Source: Bradyrhizobium archetypum | GTDB lineage: Bacteria > Pseudomonadota > Alphaproteobacteria > Rhizobiales > Xanthobacteraceae | Length of the DNA: 64,000 bases | NCBI RefSeq assembly: GCF_013114835.1 | Contig: NZ_JAAVLW010000008.1 | Location: 186,001 to 250,000 of the forward strand | Direction: 5' to 3' | Shown here: piece after piece, positions 1 through 7,903 of the stretch | Layout: each line of letters opens with the position of its first letter | How positions within the stretch are numbered: position 1 is the first letter of the stretch | Position numbers and translations under genes: made by a program | Notes under the pieces: generated by a model | What the model was told of the DNA's origin: nothing | The model's database searches: none | Seen by the model: the letters and a program-made list of their open reading frames with translations, nothing else

Positions 1-702
1 ATCGATGATGCCGAAGGTGTCGAAGAAGACGTAGACGATGTTGACGACCAGGAGGAAGAACGTCGTCGGTGACAGCAGCGGGAACGTGATGGTCCAGAAG
101 CGGCGCAGCGGCCGGGCGCCGTCGATCGCACCGGCTTCGAGCACGCTCCGTGGAATGGCCTGGAGGCCGGCCAGGAAGAACAGGAAATTGTAGGAGATCT
201 GCTTCCACACGGCGGCCATGACCACCAGAATCATCGCATGGTTCTCGTTCAGCAGCGGATTCCAATCGAGGCCCATGCCGCGCAGCGGCCGCGACAGCAT
301 GCCGAGCGAGGGCTGAAACATGAAGAACCAAAGCACGCCAGCCACCGCCGGCGCCACCGCATAGGGCCAGATCATCAGCGTCTTGTAGGCGGGCGCTGCC
401 TTCAGGTTCTTGTCGGCCTGGGTGGCGAACAACAGCGCGATCGAGAGCGACAGCGCTGCGACCAGCGTCGAGAAGATCACCGTCGTCAGCATCGACCGGT
501 AATATTCGGGCTGAGCGAACAGCGCTTGGTAATTTTCCAGGCCGACGAATTCGGAGACGAGGCCGAACGCATCCTCGCGCAGGAAGGATTGCCAGATCGC
601 CTGGCTTGCCGGCCAATAGAAGAAGACAACTGTGATGACGAGCTGCGGCAAAAGCAGCAGATAGGGCAGCAGGCGGTTGTTGAAGACGGTCGATTTTTCC
701 AT
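1..702 (-). CDS. ugpA: sn-glycerol-3-phosphate ABC transporter permease UgpA (partial, C-terminus outside window)
   Basis: Inner-membrane permease of a MalF-type ABC importer, expected to pair with UgpE, the ATPase UgpC and the binding protein UgpB for uptake of glycerol-3-phosphate. The reading frame opens at the ATG at 702 (MEKSTVFNNRLLPYLLLLPQ) and stays open to base 1, giving 234 N-terminal residues of an expected 290 or so. The hydrophobic first helix (LLPYLLLLPQLVITVVFFYW) and the later run WKQISYNFLFFLAGLQAIP followed by E-A-G-A-I-D-G-A match the EAA coupling loop of binding-protein-dependent permeases. It follows ugpB by 113 bases on the same strand, the usual ugpBA order. The substrate is inferred mainly from the UgpB-like neighbour, so another glycerol-phosphate or sugar-like substrate cannot be excluded. 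Confidence 0.88.
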   Translation of the reverse strand, partial: MEKSTVFNNRLLPYLLLLPQLVITVVFFYWPASQAIWQSFLREDAFGLVSEFVGLENYQALFAQPEYYRSMLTTVIFSTLVAALSLSIALLFATQADKNLKAAPAYKTLMIWPYAVAPAVAGVLWFFMFQPSLGMLSRPLRGMGLDWNPLLNENHAMILVVMAAVWKQISYNFLFFLAGLQAIPRSVLEAGAIDGARPLRRFWTITFPLLSPTTFFLLVVNIVYVFFDTFGIID

Positions 703-712
703 TCAGCACTTA

Positions 713-797
713 CGTCATTGCGAGGAGCGAAACGACGAAGCAATCCATTGACCGGTTGTGCGGCACAATGGATTGCTTCGCTTCGCTCGCAATGACG
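713..797. repeat. Palindromic intergenic repeat, GAAGCAATCCA family, copy 1
   Basis: Imperfect inverted repeat filling most of the ugpB-ugpA spacer. The left arm (713-750) begins CGTCATTGCGAGGAGCG and ends GAAGCAATCCATTG. The right arm (766-797) reads CAATGGATTGCTTCG and then CTCGCAATGACG. A copy of the same core lies at 39065-39137. Elements of this kind are abundant between genes in Bradyrhizobium. This one would form a stable hairpin in the ugpBA transcript and could damp expression of ugpA relative to ugpB. Confidence 0.8.
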
Positions 798-815
798 CCC
801 CCCGAGGTGTCCGTC

Positions 816-2129
816 CTACTTTGCAGTCTTCTCGAACGCGCGCAACATGGCGTTGCCGCGCTGGACGGCCGAATCAAGCGCTTCCTTGGCACCCTTCTTG
901 CCGGCCAGCGCCGCCTCGATCTCCTCAGACCAGACGTCGCGCATCTGCACCATATTGCCGAAGCGCAGGCCGCGCGAGTTCTCGGTCGGCTCCTTGTTGG
1001 TGAGTTCCTTCAAGGGAGTCTGCAGGGTCGGATTCTTCTCGTAGAACCCGTCCTTGATGGACTTTTCGTAAGCTGCCTTGGTGATCGGCAGATAGCCGGA
1101 TTCCTGGTGCAGCTTGGCCTGGCGGTTGGTGTCCGACAGGAACGTGAAGAACTTTGCGACCCCCTTGTATTCCTCCGGCTTCTTGCCGCCCATCACCCAC
1201 AGCGAAGCGCCCCCGATGATCGAGTTCTGCGGCGCGCCCTGAACGTCTGGATAGTACGGCATCGGCGCCGAGGTGAAGTCGAACTTGGAAGTGGCCTTTG
1301 CGGTGCCGTAATAGCCGGACGAGGTCAGGAAAATCGCGCATTCGCCCGAGCTGAAGCGGGCTTCGTTGGTGTTGGTGCGCCCGCCATAGTCGTAAGTCTT
1401 GTCCTTCTGCAGATCGACGAGGTTCTGCAGGTGTTTCACGTGCAGCGGCGAGTTGAACTTCAATTCGGTGTCGAAGCCGTCAAGGCCGTTTGCCTTGGTG
1501 CCGATCGGCACATTGTGCCAGGCCGAGAACTGCTCGATATGCGCCCAGCTTGCCCAGGCATTGGAGAAGCCGCAGCTGTCGTGGCCGGCCGCCTTCAGCT
1601 TCTTGGCGGCGGCGAACACTTCCGGCCAGGTCTTCGGGATTTCGTTGATGCCGGCCTTCTTCAATTCATCCTTGTTGATCCACATGACCATGGAGGACGA
1701 ATTGAAGGGGAAGGACAGCATCTCGCCCTTCGAGGTCGAGTAATAGCCGGTGATGGTCGGCAGGTAGGCCTTGGGGTCGAACGGCTCGCCGGCCTCCTTC
1801 ATGAGCTGGTGAACCGGCTTGATGGCGCCGGTGGCGCCCATCATGGTTGCGGTGCCGACCTCGAACACCTGGATGATATGAGGCGCGTTGCCGGCGCGGA
1901 ACGCGGCGATGCCGGCGTTCATGGTGTCGGGATAGCCGCCTTTGTAGGACGGAATGACCTTGTAATCGGACTGGCTGGCGTTGAATTCCTCGGCGAGCTT
2001 GTTGACGACATCATTGTTGGCGCCGGTCATGGCGTGCCACCACTGGATCTCGATCGCAGCATGGGCAGGCGTTGCAAGCGCCAGCGCAGCACTCACTGCC
2101 GCCGCTGCGCCGAATTGTCGAAGTGCCAT
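816..2129 (-). CDS. ugpB: sn-glycerol-3-phosphate ABC transporter substrate-binding protein UgpB
   Basis: Periplasmic solute-binding protein of 437 residues that delivers glycerol-3-phosphate or glycerophosphodiesters to the UgpAE permease. A Sec signal peptide covers about residues 1-24 (MALRQFGAAAAVSAALALAT, then PAHA). The mature protein begins IEIQWWHAMTGANNDVVNKL and contains YKGGYPDTMNAGIAAFRAGN and EVGTATMMGATGAIKPV, which closely follow E. coli UgpB as I remember it. The start at 2129 is chosen because GGAGGG lies 8 bases upstream and the signal peptide begins there; the frame stays open further upstream but that part does not look coding. It is first in a unit with ugpA, separated by a palindromic repeat. 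Nothing is truncated or odd. Confidence 0.92.
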   Translation of the reverse strand: MALRQFGAAAAVSAALALATPAHAAIEIQWWHAMTGANNDVVNKLAEEFNASQSDYKVIPSYKGGYPDTMNAGIAAFRAGNAPHIIQVFEVGTATMMGATGAIKPVHQLMKEAGEPFDPKAYLPTITGYYSTSKGEMLSFPFNSSSMVMWINKDELKKAGINEIPKTWPEVFAAAKKLKAAGHDSCGFSNAWASWAHIEQFSAWHNVPIGTKANGLDGFDTELKFNSPLHVKHLQNLVDLQKDKTYDYGGRTNTNEARFSSGECAIFLTSSGYYGTAKATSKFDFTSAPMPYYPDVQGAPQNSIIGGASLWVMGGKKPEEYKGVAKFFTFLSDTNRQAKLHQESGYLPITKAAYEKSIKDGFYEKNPTLQTPLKELTNKEPTENSRGLRFGNMVQMRDVWSEEIEAALAGKKGAKEALDSAVQRGNAMLRAFEKTAK

Positions 2130-2274
2130 GGAATCCCTCCGGGTTAAGGTCGTCACCTTCGTTTCGCGCGATAACAGCGCCGGATGACGTGCAAATGACC
2201 GTATAAGCGAAAGGATGGTAGTGGGAAAGCGTGCGCGGAGGGAAGCCGGAAAATAGGCGAAGGGGAAATGGCAA

Positions 2275-2396
2275 CCGTCGCGCCTGCGAACGCAGGGCCC
2301 ATAACCACAGCCGTCTGTGATTGCGGAGATGGCTACCGCCGCGCCCAAAGCGAAGCCGCGGCGTGTGGGCCCCTGCGTTTCGCAGGGGCGACGACG
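2275..2396. repeat. Palindromic intergenic repeat, CCCATAACCAC family, copy 1
   Basis: Long imperfect inverted repeat between the CoA-transferase gene and ugpB. The left arm has CGCCTGCGAACGCAGGGCCC followed by ATAACCAC. The right arm has GTGTGGGCCCCTGCGTTTCG followed by CAGGGGCGACGACG. The arms contain smaller nested hairpins (CCTGCGAACGCAGG, CCCTGCGTTTCGCAGGG). A related element lies at 10101-10263. It abuts the stop codon of the CoA-transferase gene (2398-2400), so it may also act as its 3' stabilising or terminating hairpin. Confidence 0.7.
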
Positions 2397-2397
2397 T

Positions 2398-3594
2398 TTA
2401 GCGCTTCCGCTCCGAGCCGCAGACCGCGCCCTCAGCGACCAGCGCCTCGATCTCATTCTTCGAATAACCGAACTCGCGCAGCACTTCCGCTGTGTGCTGG
2501 CTGAATTTCGGCGGCGTCCGCCGCAGGCTGGGCTTGGTCCGCTCCAGCCGGATCGGGGAGGCGACGCCCTTGTACCAGTCCTTTTCGATGATATCGCCGC
2601 GATGCAGCGTATGCGGATTGGTCAGCGCCTGGTCGATCTTCTGCACCGGGCCGGCCGGCAGGCCCGCCGCCAGCAGGCGATTGCAGAGCGGCTCGGCCTC
2701 GTGCTGGCTGAACACGGCCGCGAGCTCGGCGCGCAGCGCGTCGCGGTTGGCGATGCGGTCCTTGTTGCGGGCAAAGCGCGGATCGGTGCCGAGTTCGGGT
2801 TTGCCGATTTCCTTGGCGAGCTTGCGGAAGGTGCCGTCATTGCCAACGCCGATGAAGATGTTGTCGGTCTTGGTCGGGAAGATCGCGTAAGGAACGAGGT
2901 TCGGATGCTCGTTGCCGGTGAGCGAGGGCGGCTTGCCGTGCATGAAGTAGTTCGCCGTGTGCGGATGCATGATGGCAAGGCCGGCCTCGTACAGCGTGGT
3001 TTCGAGGAACTGGCCGAGACCCGAACGCTGCCGCTCCGACAGCGCCATCAGGATGCCGATTGCCGCGTAGAGCCCGGTGGTGATGTCGACCAGGGGAACG
3101 CCGATTCGCATTGGGCCGCTTTCAGGCGAGCCGGTCGCCGCGATCATTCCGGTCATGGCCTGGATGATCGCGTCATAGCCGGGATTGCCGCCGCGCGGAC
3201 CGTCGGCGCCGAAGCCGGAAATCCGGCAGTGCACCAGCTTCGGAAATTTCGCGCGCAGCACCTCGTTGCCGATGCCCCATTTGTCGAGCGTGCCCGGCTT
3301 GAAATTCTCGATCAGGACGTCGGCCGTCTCCAGCAGCTTCATCAGAACCGTGCGCCCGCCTTCGGAAGCAAGGTCGAGCCCGACGGAGCGCTTGTTGCGG
3401 TTGATGCCGACGAAATAGGCCGCGTCCTCCTCGTGGAACGGAGGGCCCCAATCGCGCACCTCGTCGCCGGCCGGCGGCTCGACCTTGATGACGTCGGCGC
3501 CGTGGTCGGCCAGGATTTGCGTGCAATAGGGGCCGCCGAGCACGCGCGTCAGATCGATCACGCGCAGGCCGGTCATTGCGCCGGTAGAACTCAT
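2398..3594 (-). CDS. Class III CoA-transferase (CaiB/BaiF family)
   Basis: Enzyme of 398 residues of the formyl-CoA transferase fold, which moves CoA between carboxylic acids via an aspartyl-CoA adduct. The N-terminus (GLRVIDLTRVLGGPYCTQIL, then ADHGADVIKVEPPAGD) is the family signature, followed by R-N-K-R-S near residue 66 and IENFKPGTLDKWG near 95. Asp170 in GVPLVDITTG is in the position of the catalytic aspartate. The length is standard. The start at 3594 has AAAGG about 9 bases upstream; an internal ATG seven residues in has no visible ribosome site. The gene stands alone between ohr and ugpB, so context does not reveal the acyl substrate, and an assignment such as formyl- or carnitine-CoA transferase would be guesswork. 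Confidence 0.9.
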   Translation of the reverse strand: MSSTGAMTGLRVIDLTRVLGGPYCTQILADHGADVIKVEPPAGDEVRDWGPPFHEEDAAYFVGINRNKRSVGLDLASEGGRTVLMKLLETADVLIENFKPGTLDKWGIGNEVLRAKFPKLVHCRISGFGADGPRGGNPGYDAIIQAMTGMIAATGSPESGPMRIGVPLVDITTGLYAAIGILMALSERQRSGLGQFLETTLYEAGLAIMHPHTANYFMHGKPPSLTGNEHPNLVPYAIFPTKTDNIFIGVGNDGTFRKLAKEIGKPELGTDPRFARNKDRIANRDALRAELAAVFSQHEAEPLCNRLLAAGLPAGPVQKIDQALTNPHTLHRGDIIEKDWYKGVASPIRLERTKPSLRRTPPKFSQHTAEVLREFGYSKNEIEALVAEGAVCGSERKR

Positions 3595-3769
3595 GGAGAA
3601 AACCTTTGCTCAGGGGTGAGAATGGAAATCCTGAGCTAGCGGTCTTCAGGCGCGGCGGCAATGGCGTCGCGCGCACAGGCGCATGACGCGGCCGCCGGAG
3701 CGCGGACCCGAAAATTCCGTGAGACGAACGGCCCGCCGGCATTAGCGGCGGGCCGCTTGTGCGGGGACG

Positions 3770-4195
3770 TCAGACGACCGTCAGGCGCACATCTACATTG
3801 CCGCGGGTGGCGTTGGAATAGGGGCATACCTGGTGGGCTTTCGCGACGAGAGCCTCGGCTTCGGCCTTGGGAATGCCGGGCAGCGAGACGGCCAGCTCGA
3901 CGTCGAGGCCGAAACCGCCGGCCGAACGCGGGCCGATGCCGACGGTGGAAGTCACCGAAGCATCGGCGGGCACCTTCGGGCCGCCCTGCGAAGCGACGAA
4001 CTTCATCGCGCCGATGAAGCAGGCGGCGTAGCCGGCCGCGAACAGTTGCTCGGGATTATTGCCGGCGCCACCACCGCCGCCGAGTTCTTTCGGTGTGGCG
4101 AGCTTGACGTCGAATGCGCCGTCGAGGGTGGCGGCGTGGCCATCGCGGCCGCCGGTCGCCTTGGCGCTGGTCTTGTAGAGCACGTTCACGGACAT
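3770..4195 (-). CDS. ohr: Organic hydroperoxide resistance protein Ohr (OsmC family)
   Basis: Cytoplasmic thiol peroxidase of 141 residues that reduces organic and fatty acid hydroperoxides. The two redox cysteines of the Ohr subgroup are present: Cys59 in FAAGYAACFIGAM and Cys124 in HQVCPYSNATRGN. The conserved GGxGAxxNPEQL segment lies at about 41-51. The start at 4195 is chosen because AAGGGGAG sits about 6 bases upstream and MSVNVLYKTSAKATGG is the usual Ohr N-terminus; the frame stays open upstream without similarity. It is transcribed away from ohrR, and the shared spacer holds three copies of a candidate OhrR half-operator. Confidence 0.95.
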   Translation of the reverse strand: MSVNVLYKTSAKATGGRDGHAATLDGAFDVKLATPKELGGGGGAGNNPEQLFAAGYAACFIGAMKFVASQGGPKVPADASVTSTVGIGPRSAGGFGLDVELAVSLPGIPKAEAEALVAKAHQVCPYSNATRGNVDVRLTVV

Positions 4196-4232
4196 GTCGG
4201 TCTCCCCTTGGGTTTGCCGTTTCGGCAATCGT

Positions 4233-4299
4233 ATTGCACACAATTAGATTGCGCGCAATATAAATTATTGCGAATGGCGCGATTTAATTGTATGCAATT
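4233..4299. promoter_or_regulatory. Candidate OhrR operators in the ohr-ohrR divergent promoter
   Basis: Three copies of ATTG-N4-CAAT lie in the AT-rich spacer: ATTGcacaCAAT at 4233-4244, ATTGcgcgCAAT at 4248-4259 and ATTGtatgCAAT at 4287-4298. The first two are 15 bases centre to centre and the third is 39 bases further on. This resembles the palindromic AT-rich sites bound by OhrR in related bacteria. Binding here is inferred from position and pattern. The arrangement suggests that the regulator controls both its own gene and ohr. Confidence 0.65.
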
Positions 4300-4359
4300 G
4301 AAATCAAGCGCTTAGGCCACCAAATCAGTGTCCTTGTGCTGCTCGTTAACGAGGTCGTG

Positions 4360-4818
4360 ATGGCCAGGAAATCTGCAGCGGACTTTCCGCTCCGGCTCGA
4401 CAATCAAATTTGCTTCGCGGTGTATTCCACCGCGCACGCGTTCAACCGCGTCTACAAGCCGCTGCTCGACAAGCTCGGCCTGACCTACCCGCAATACCTC
4501 GTCATGCTGGTGCTGTGGGAGCGCGACGACGTACCGGTGAAGGAGATCGGTGAGCGGCTGCTCCTGGATTCCGGCACGCTGACGCCGCTGCTCAAGCGGT
4601 TGGAGGCGGCCGAGTTGATCAAACGGACACGCAGCACCGAGGACGAGCGGCAGGTGTTGATCGCGCTGACGGCAAAGGGCGAGGCGCTCAGGGAGAAAGC
4701 TCGCGCCGTGCCGCAATCGATCCTCGCGGCGTCAGCCTGCTCGGTCGGCGAACTCGTGGCAATGAAGAACGAGATCGTCGCGTTACGTAACAGGCTGAAT
4801 GCGGTGCTGGGGGAGTAG
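4360..4818 (+). CDS. ohrR: MarR-family organic peroxide sensor OhrR
   Basis: Dimeric winged-helix repressor of 152 residues that releases DNA when its reactive cysteine is oxidised by an organic hydroperoxide. Cys18 (LDNQICFAVYSTAHAF) is the sensing residue and Cys127 (LAASACSVGEL) would be the resolving residue, which makes it a two-Cys OhrR as in Xanthomonas. The helix-turn-helix and wing are visible at about 58-100 (VKEIGERLLLDSGTLTPLLK, then RSTEDERQVLI). I chose the ATG at 4360 because MARKSAADFPLRLD is the family start and GAGG precedes it; a longer frame from 4288 would run through the operator region. It is divergent from ohr. Confidence 0.93.
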   Translation: MARKSAADFPLRLDNQICFAVYSTAHAFNRVYKPLLDKLGLTYPQYLVMLVLWERDDVPVKEIGERLLLDSGTLTPLLKRLEAAELIKRTRSTEDERQVLIALTAKGEALREKARAVPQSILAASACSVGELVAMKNEIVALRNRLNAVLGE

Positions 4819-4825
4819 GGGACGG

Positions 4826-5062
4826 TTAGAGGCGCTTCTTGGCGAAGGTGCAGCCGGACGCTGACTTCAGGTATTTTTCGAACGCAACGGCCTGCGCTGC
4901 ATCGCTAAACGCTACGTAAGTCTTAATTCGCCAGGGCCCGTGCTTCGACGTGTGCGGGACCTCTCCGGCATTGTGCTTCGCCAGCCGCGCGCGCAAGTCG
5001 TCGGCAATGCCGACGTAGAAAGGTAGAGAGTCGAAATTTTCGAGGATGTAGACGTATTTCAT
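4826..5062 (-). CDS. GIY-YIG domain nuclease-like protein
   Basis: Small protein of 78 residues consisting of a single GIY-YIG domain. The two signature strands are YVYILE (3-8) and FYVGIAD (15-21), followed by the conserved arginines in DLRARLAKHN and a glutamate in AVAFEKYLKS that would be the metal ligand. Single-domain proteins of this family (UPF0213/YhbQ type) are common, and their cellular role is mostly unknown. The gene lies a few bases past ohrR on the opposite strand, followed by a repeat and a tRNA gene. Function beyond possible DNA cleavage cannot be claimed. Confidence 0.85.
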   Translation of the reverse strand: MKYVYILENFDSLPFYVGIADDLRARLAKHNAGEVPHTSKHGPWRIKTYVAFSDAAQAVAFEKYLKSASGCTFAKKRL

Positions 5063-5119
5063 GGCGGATCGCCTCCGCCGACCAACCTATCGGCACTGTC
5101 CGCGGCTTGCAAAACGAGT

Positions 5120-5237
5120 CCTGACGGACAGAGCCCGGCTTCGTCCTCTGGGCTACGCCGCGGCAGCCTTCGCTAGCTTCGCTACCACAGAGCACGGCGT
5201 GGCTTGCCGAGCCGTAGCTTGCGAAGCAAGCGAAGGC
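5120..5237. repeat. Palindromic repeat CAGCCTTCGCTAGCTTCGCTAC
   Basis: Inverted repeat between the GIY-YIG gene and tRNA-Ala. GCAGCCTTCGCTAGCTTCGC at about 5163-5182 is answered by GTAGCTTGCGAAGCAAGCGA followed by AGGCTGG at 5213-5239. An outer portion has GGACAGAGCCCGGC and GGGCTACGCCG. It lies immediately 3' of the tRNA on the tRNA's strand and may serve as its processing or termination hairpin. Confidence 0.6.
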
Positions 5238-5313
<76 letters not shown>

Positions 5314-5377
5314 TTAGAATCGCGCGCCTAAAGTTCGGCGTGCGGGCATGACCCTGAACCACAGTTCTGGGCCGATC

Positions 5378-5794
5378 TCAAGTCTCTTCGTCACCTCCGA
5401 CGTCACCAATGATGTCGGTAACGTCCTCGTCACCCTCTTCCTCGTCGGGAATGAAGGTGGAATCGTCGTCGTCATCGTCCTCGATGGTCTCGTCGATCTC
5501 GATGTCGTCTTCCGATTCGGGAACCACGGCCTTGACCTTGCCGGTATTCTCCTCGGCGTCGGCTTCCTCGAGCGAGACCAACTCTTCGGCCTCGGCGGGC
5601 TCCGGCATGTCGGCGGCAGTGGTCGCGGCAGCGGCGCGGGCGGCATCGCCACGCGCTGCGCGCGGCGGCGCGATCGGCGCGATCGGCACAACCTCGCCGG
5701 TGTAGGGCGAAATCACCGGGTTCTTGTTCAAGTCATAGAATTTCTTACCCGTGGTCGGGCAAATGCGCTTGGTTCCGAGATCGGATTTGGCCAC
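5378..5794 (-). CDS. FYDLN acid domain protein (TIGR02300 family)
   Basis: Protein of 138 residues with a basic, cysteine-containing N-terminus (MAKSDLGTKRICPTTGKKFY followed by DLNKNPVISPYTG) that defines the alphaproteobacterial FYDLN family. An alanine-rich middle leads to a strongly acidic tail containing DDDDDD at about 107-112 and EEEGDEDVTD at about 119-128. Its function is not established. The N-terminal segment looks like half of a zinc ribbon, with only one cysteine. It lies next to tRNA-Ala and divergent from aroA, an arrangement seen in related genomes. The tail is low complexity and probably disordered. Confidence 0.88.
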   Translation of the reverse strand: MAKSDLGTKRICPTTGKKFYDLNKNPVISPYTGEVVPIAPIAPPRAARGDAARAAAATTAADMPEPAEAEELVSLEEADAEENTGKVKAVVPESEDDIEIDETIEDDDDDDSTFIPDEEEGDEDVTDIIGDVGGDEET

Positions 5795-5936
5795 GTGTTG
5801 ATCCTGGGAAATTCTGAAAAACGGTGCTTCACTTGGCTAGTTAAGAGGCTGGTGTCAATAGCGCTTTGAAGCATTTGACGGCCGCGTGACGCCGCGGGGC
5901 CCATGTGATACTGCCGCCCCCGCAGAGGACCACAAT

Positions 5937-7274
5937 TTGACCCATACAGCCACGCCCACCCCGCTGGAAGCCCGCGCCAGCGGTCCCCTGGCCGGGAAAG
6001 TCCGCGTTCCCGGCGACAAGTCGATTTCACACCGTGCTCTCATTCTTGGGGCGCTTTCGGTCGGCGAAACCCGCATTTCTGGCCTGCTCGAGGGCGAAGA
6101 CGTCCTGAACACCGCCAAATCGATGCAGGCGCTGGGCGCAACGGTCGAGCGGACGGGTCCGTTCGCCTGGCAGGTCCGGGGCGTCGGGGTGGGCGGCTTT
6201 GCCCAGCCGGCCGCCCCGCTCGATTTCGGCAATTCCGGTACCGGATGCCGGCTGGTGATGGGGGCGGTTGCGGGCTGCCCGATCACGGCCGTGTTCGACG
6301 GCGACGCTTCGCTGCGCTCCCGCCCGATGCGGCGGATCCTCGATCCGCTCGAATTGATGGGGGCGAAGGCCGGCGAGGCCAAAGAGGGGGGCCGTCTGCC
6401 GCTGACGCTGCACGGCGCCCGCGATCCGGTGCCGATCCTTTACCGGACCCCGGTGGCCTCGGCCCAGATCAAGTCGGCGGTGCTGCTGGCTGGCCTTGCC
6501 GCGCCTGGCATCACTACGGTCATCGAGCAGGAAGCCAGCCGCGACCACACCGAGCTGATGCTGAAACATTTCGGCGCGGACATCGTCTCGACCAAGGAAG
6601 GCAGTCACGGCCGCAAGATCGCGCTGACCGGCCAGCCCGAACTGCACGGCGCCGAGGTTGTCGTGCCTGCCGATCCGTCGTCGGCGGCATTCCCGATCGT
6701 GGCGGCGCTGATCGTCGAGGGGTCCGACGTGACCTTTTCCGACGTCATGACCAATCCGTTGCGCACCGGCCTGTTCACGACGCTGCGCGAGATGGGCGCT
6801 TCCATCGAGGAAAGCGATGTCCGCCGCGACGCCGGCGAGCCGATGGCGCGCCTGCGCGTGCGCGCCTCAAAGCTGCGCGGCGTCGAGGTACCGCCGGAGC
6901 GCGCACCCTCGATGATCGATGAATATCTGGTGCTCGCGGTCGCAGCCTCCTTTGCCGAGGGCACCACCATCATGCGCGGCCTGCAGGAATTGCGCGTCAA
7001 GGAATCCGACCGCCTGGAGGCGACCGCCGCGATGCTGCGCGTCAACGGCGTCAAGGTCGAGATCGCAGGCGATGACCTGATCGTCGAAGGCCGCGGCCAT
7101 GTGCCCGGCGGCGGCCTCGTCGCCACCCACATGGATCACCGCATCGCGATGTCGGCACTGGTGATGGGGCTCGCTGCCGTCAAGCCGGTTAAGGTCGACG
7201 ACACCGCCTTCATCGCCACCAGCTTTCCGGATTTCATTCCGATGATGCGCTCGCTCGGAGCCGAGTTCTCATGA
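5937..7274 (+). CDS. aroA: 3-phosphoshikimate 1-carboxyvinyltransferase (EPSP synthase)
   Basis: Transfers the enolpyruvyl group of PEP to shikimate-3-phosphate in the shikimate pathway. The protein has 445 residues from a TTG start at 5937 (MTHTATPTPLEARASGPL), preceded by AGAGGA 7 bases upstream; the frame is open back to a GTG at 5886, but that part lacks a ribosome site and family similarity. Visible motifs are VPGDKSISHRA (Lys28), DFGNSGTGCR (97-105), GDASLRSRPM and the C-terminal MDHRIAMS. Sequence flow follows the Agrobacterium CP4 class II type, but Gly101 occupies the position where CP4 has Ala100. The stop overlaps the cmk start by four bases (ATGA), implying translational coupling. 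Confidence 0.95.
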   Translation: MTHTATPTPLEARASGPLAGKVRVPGDKSISHRALILGALSVGETRISGLLEGEDVLNTAKSMQALGATVERTGPFAWQVRGVGVGGFAQPAAPLDFGNSGTGCRLVMGAVAGCPITAVFDGDASLRSRPMRRILDPLELMGAKAGEAKEGGRLPLTLHGARDPVPILYRTPVASAQIKSAVLLAGLAAPGITTVIEQEASRDHTELMLKHFGADIVSTKEGSHGRKIALTGQPELHGAEVVVPADPSSAAFPIVAALIVEGSDVTFSDVMTNPLRTGLFTTLREMGASIEESDVRRDAGEPMARLRVRASKLRGVEVPPERAPSMIDEYLVLAVAASFAEGTTIMRGLQELRVKESDRLEATAAMLRVNGVKVEIAGDDLIVEGRGHVPGGGLVATHMDHRIAMSALVMGLAAVKPVKVDDTAFIATSFPDFIPMMRSLGAEFS

Positions 7275-7903
7275 TCATCGCCATCGACGGGCCGGCGGCT
7301 TCCGGCAAGGGCACGCTCGGCAAACGCCTCGCCCATCACTACGGCTATCGCCATCTCGATACCGGCGTGATCTATCGCGCGGTGGCGAAGGCGCTGCTCG
7401 ACCAGGGTTTCGACCTTAACAATGAGGCGCGGGCAGTCGCTGTTGCAATGGAACTCGATCCCGAAAAATTCGGCCATCCCGAACTGAAAACGCAGCACAT
7501 CGGCGATGCCGCGTCGGTCGTATCGGCGATCCCGAGTGTGCGGGAAGCTCTCGTTAACTTTCAGCGCCAGTTCGCGGCCGATCCGCCGGGCGCCGTGCTC
7601 GACGGTCGCGATATTGGAACCGTGATCTGCCCGCATGCCGACGTGAAGATCTTCGTCGTCGCCGATCCTCAGGTACGAGCCCGCCGCCGGACGCTGGAAG
7701 CGCTGGCGCGTGGCGAAGCCGCCGACGAGGCGGCGGTGCTGGCCGACATCCTCAAGCGCGATGAAAGGGACAGGAACCGCGCCGCCGCGCCGCTCAAGGC
7801 TGCGGCGGACGCTCATATCCTCGATAATTCCAATCTCGATATCGAGGCTGGCGTGCAGGCCGCGATTGCCATCGTCGAGGCCGTTCGCGCCCAGCGAAAA
7901 TAG
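7271..7903 (+). CDS. cmk: Cytidylate kinase
   Basis: Cytoplasmic kinase of 210 residues that converts CMP or dCMP to the diphosphate. The Walker A loop GPAASGKGTLG is at 7-17, followed by HLDTGVIYRAVA (30-41) for CMP binding, the DGRDIGTVICP motif near 113 and the lid segment RDERDRNRAAAPLK near 171. The length matches the family. The start ATG overlaps the aroA stop. The aroA-cmk-rpsA order is a conserved alphaproteobacterial arrangement, but here a 429-base gap separates cmk from rpsA. Confidence 0.96.
   Translation: MIIAIDGPAASGKGTLGKRLAHHYGYRHLDTGVIYRAVAKALLDQGFDLNNEARAVAVAMELDPEKFGHPELKTQHIGDAASVVSAIPSVREALVNFQRQFAADPPGAVLDGRDIGTVICPHADVKIFVVADPQVRARRRTLEALARGEAADEAAVLADILKRDERDRNRAAAPLKAAADAHILDNSNLDIEAGVQAAIAIVEAVRAQRK

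Noticed and set aside
4288..4359. Longer N-terminus for OhrR starting at 4288
   Set aside because: It would run through the third operator-like palindrome and adds residues absent from the family; the ATG at 4360 fits better.
5120..5237. Second tRNA or small RNA next to tRNA-Ala
   Set aside because: The fold is a plain inverted repeat without cloverleaf features.
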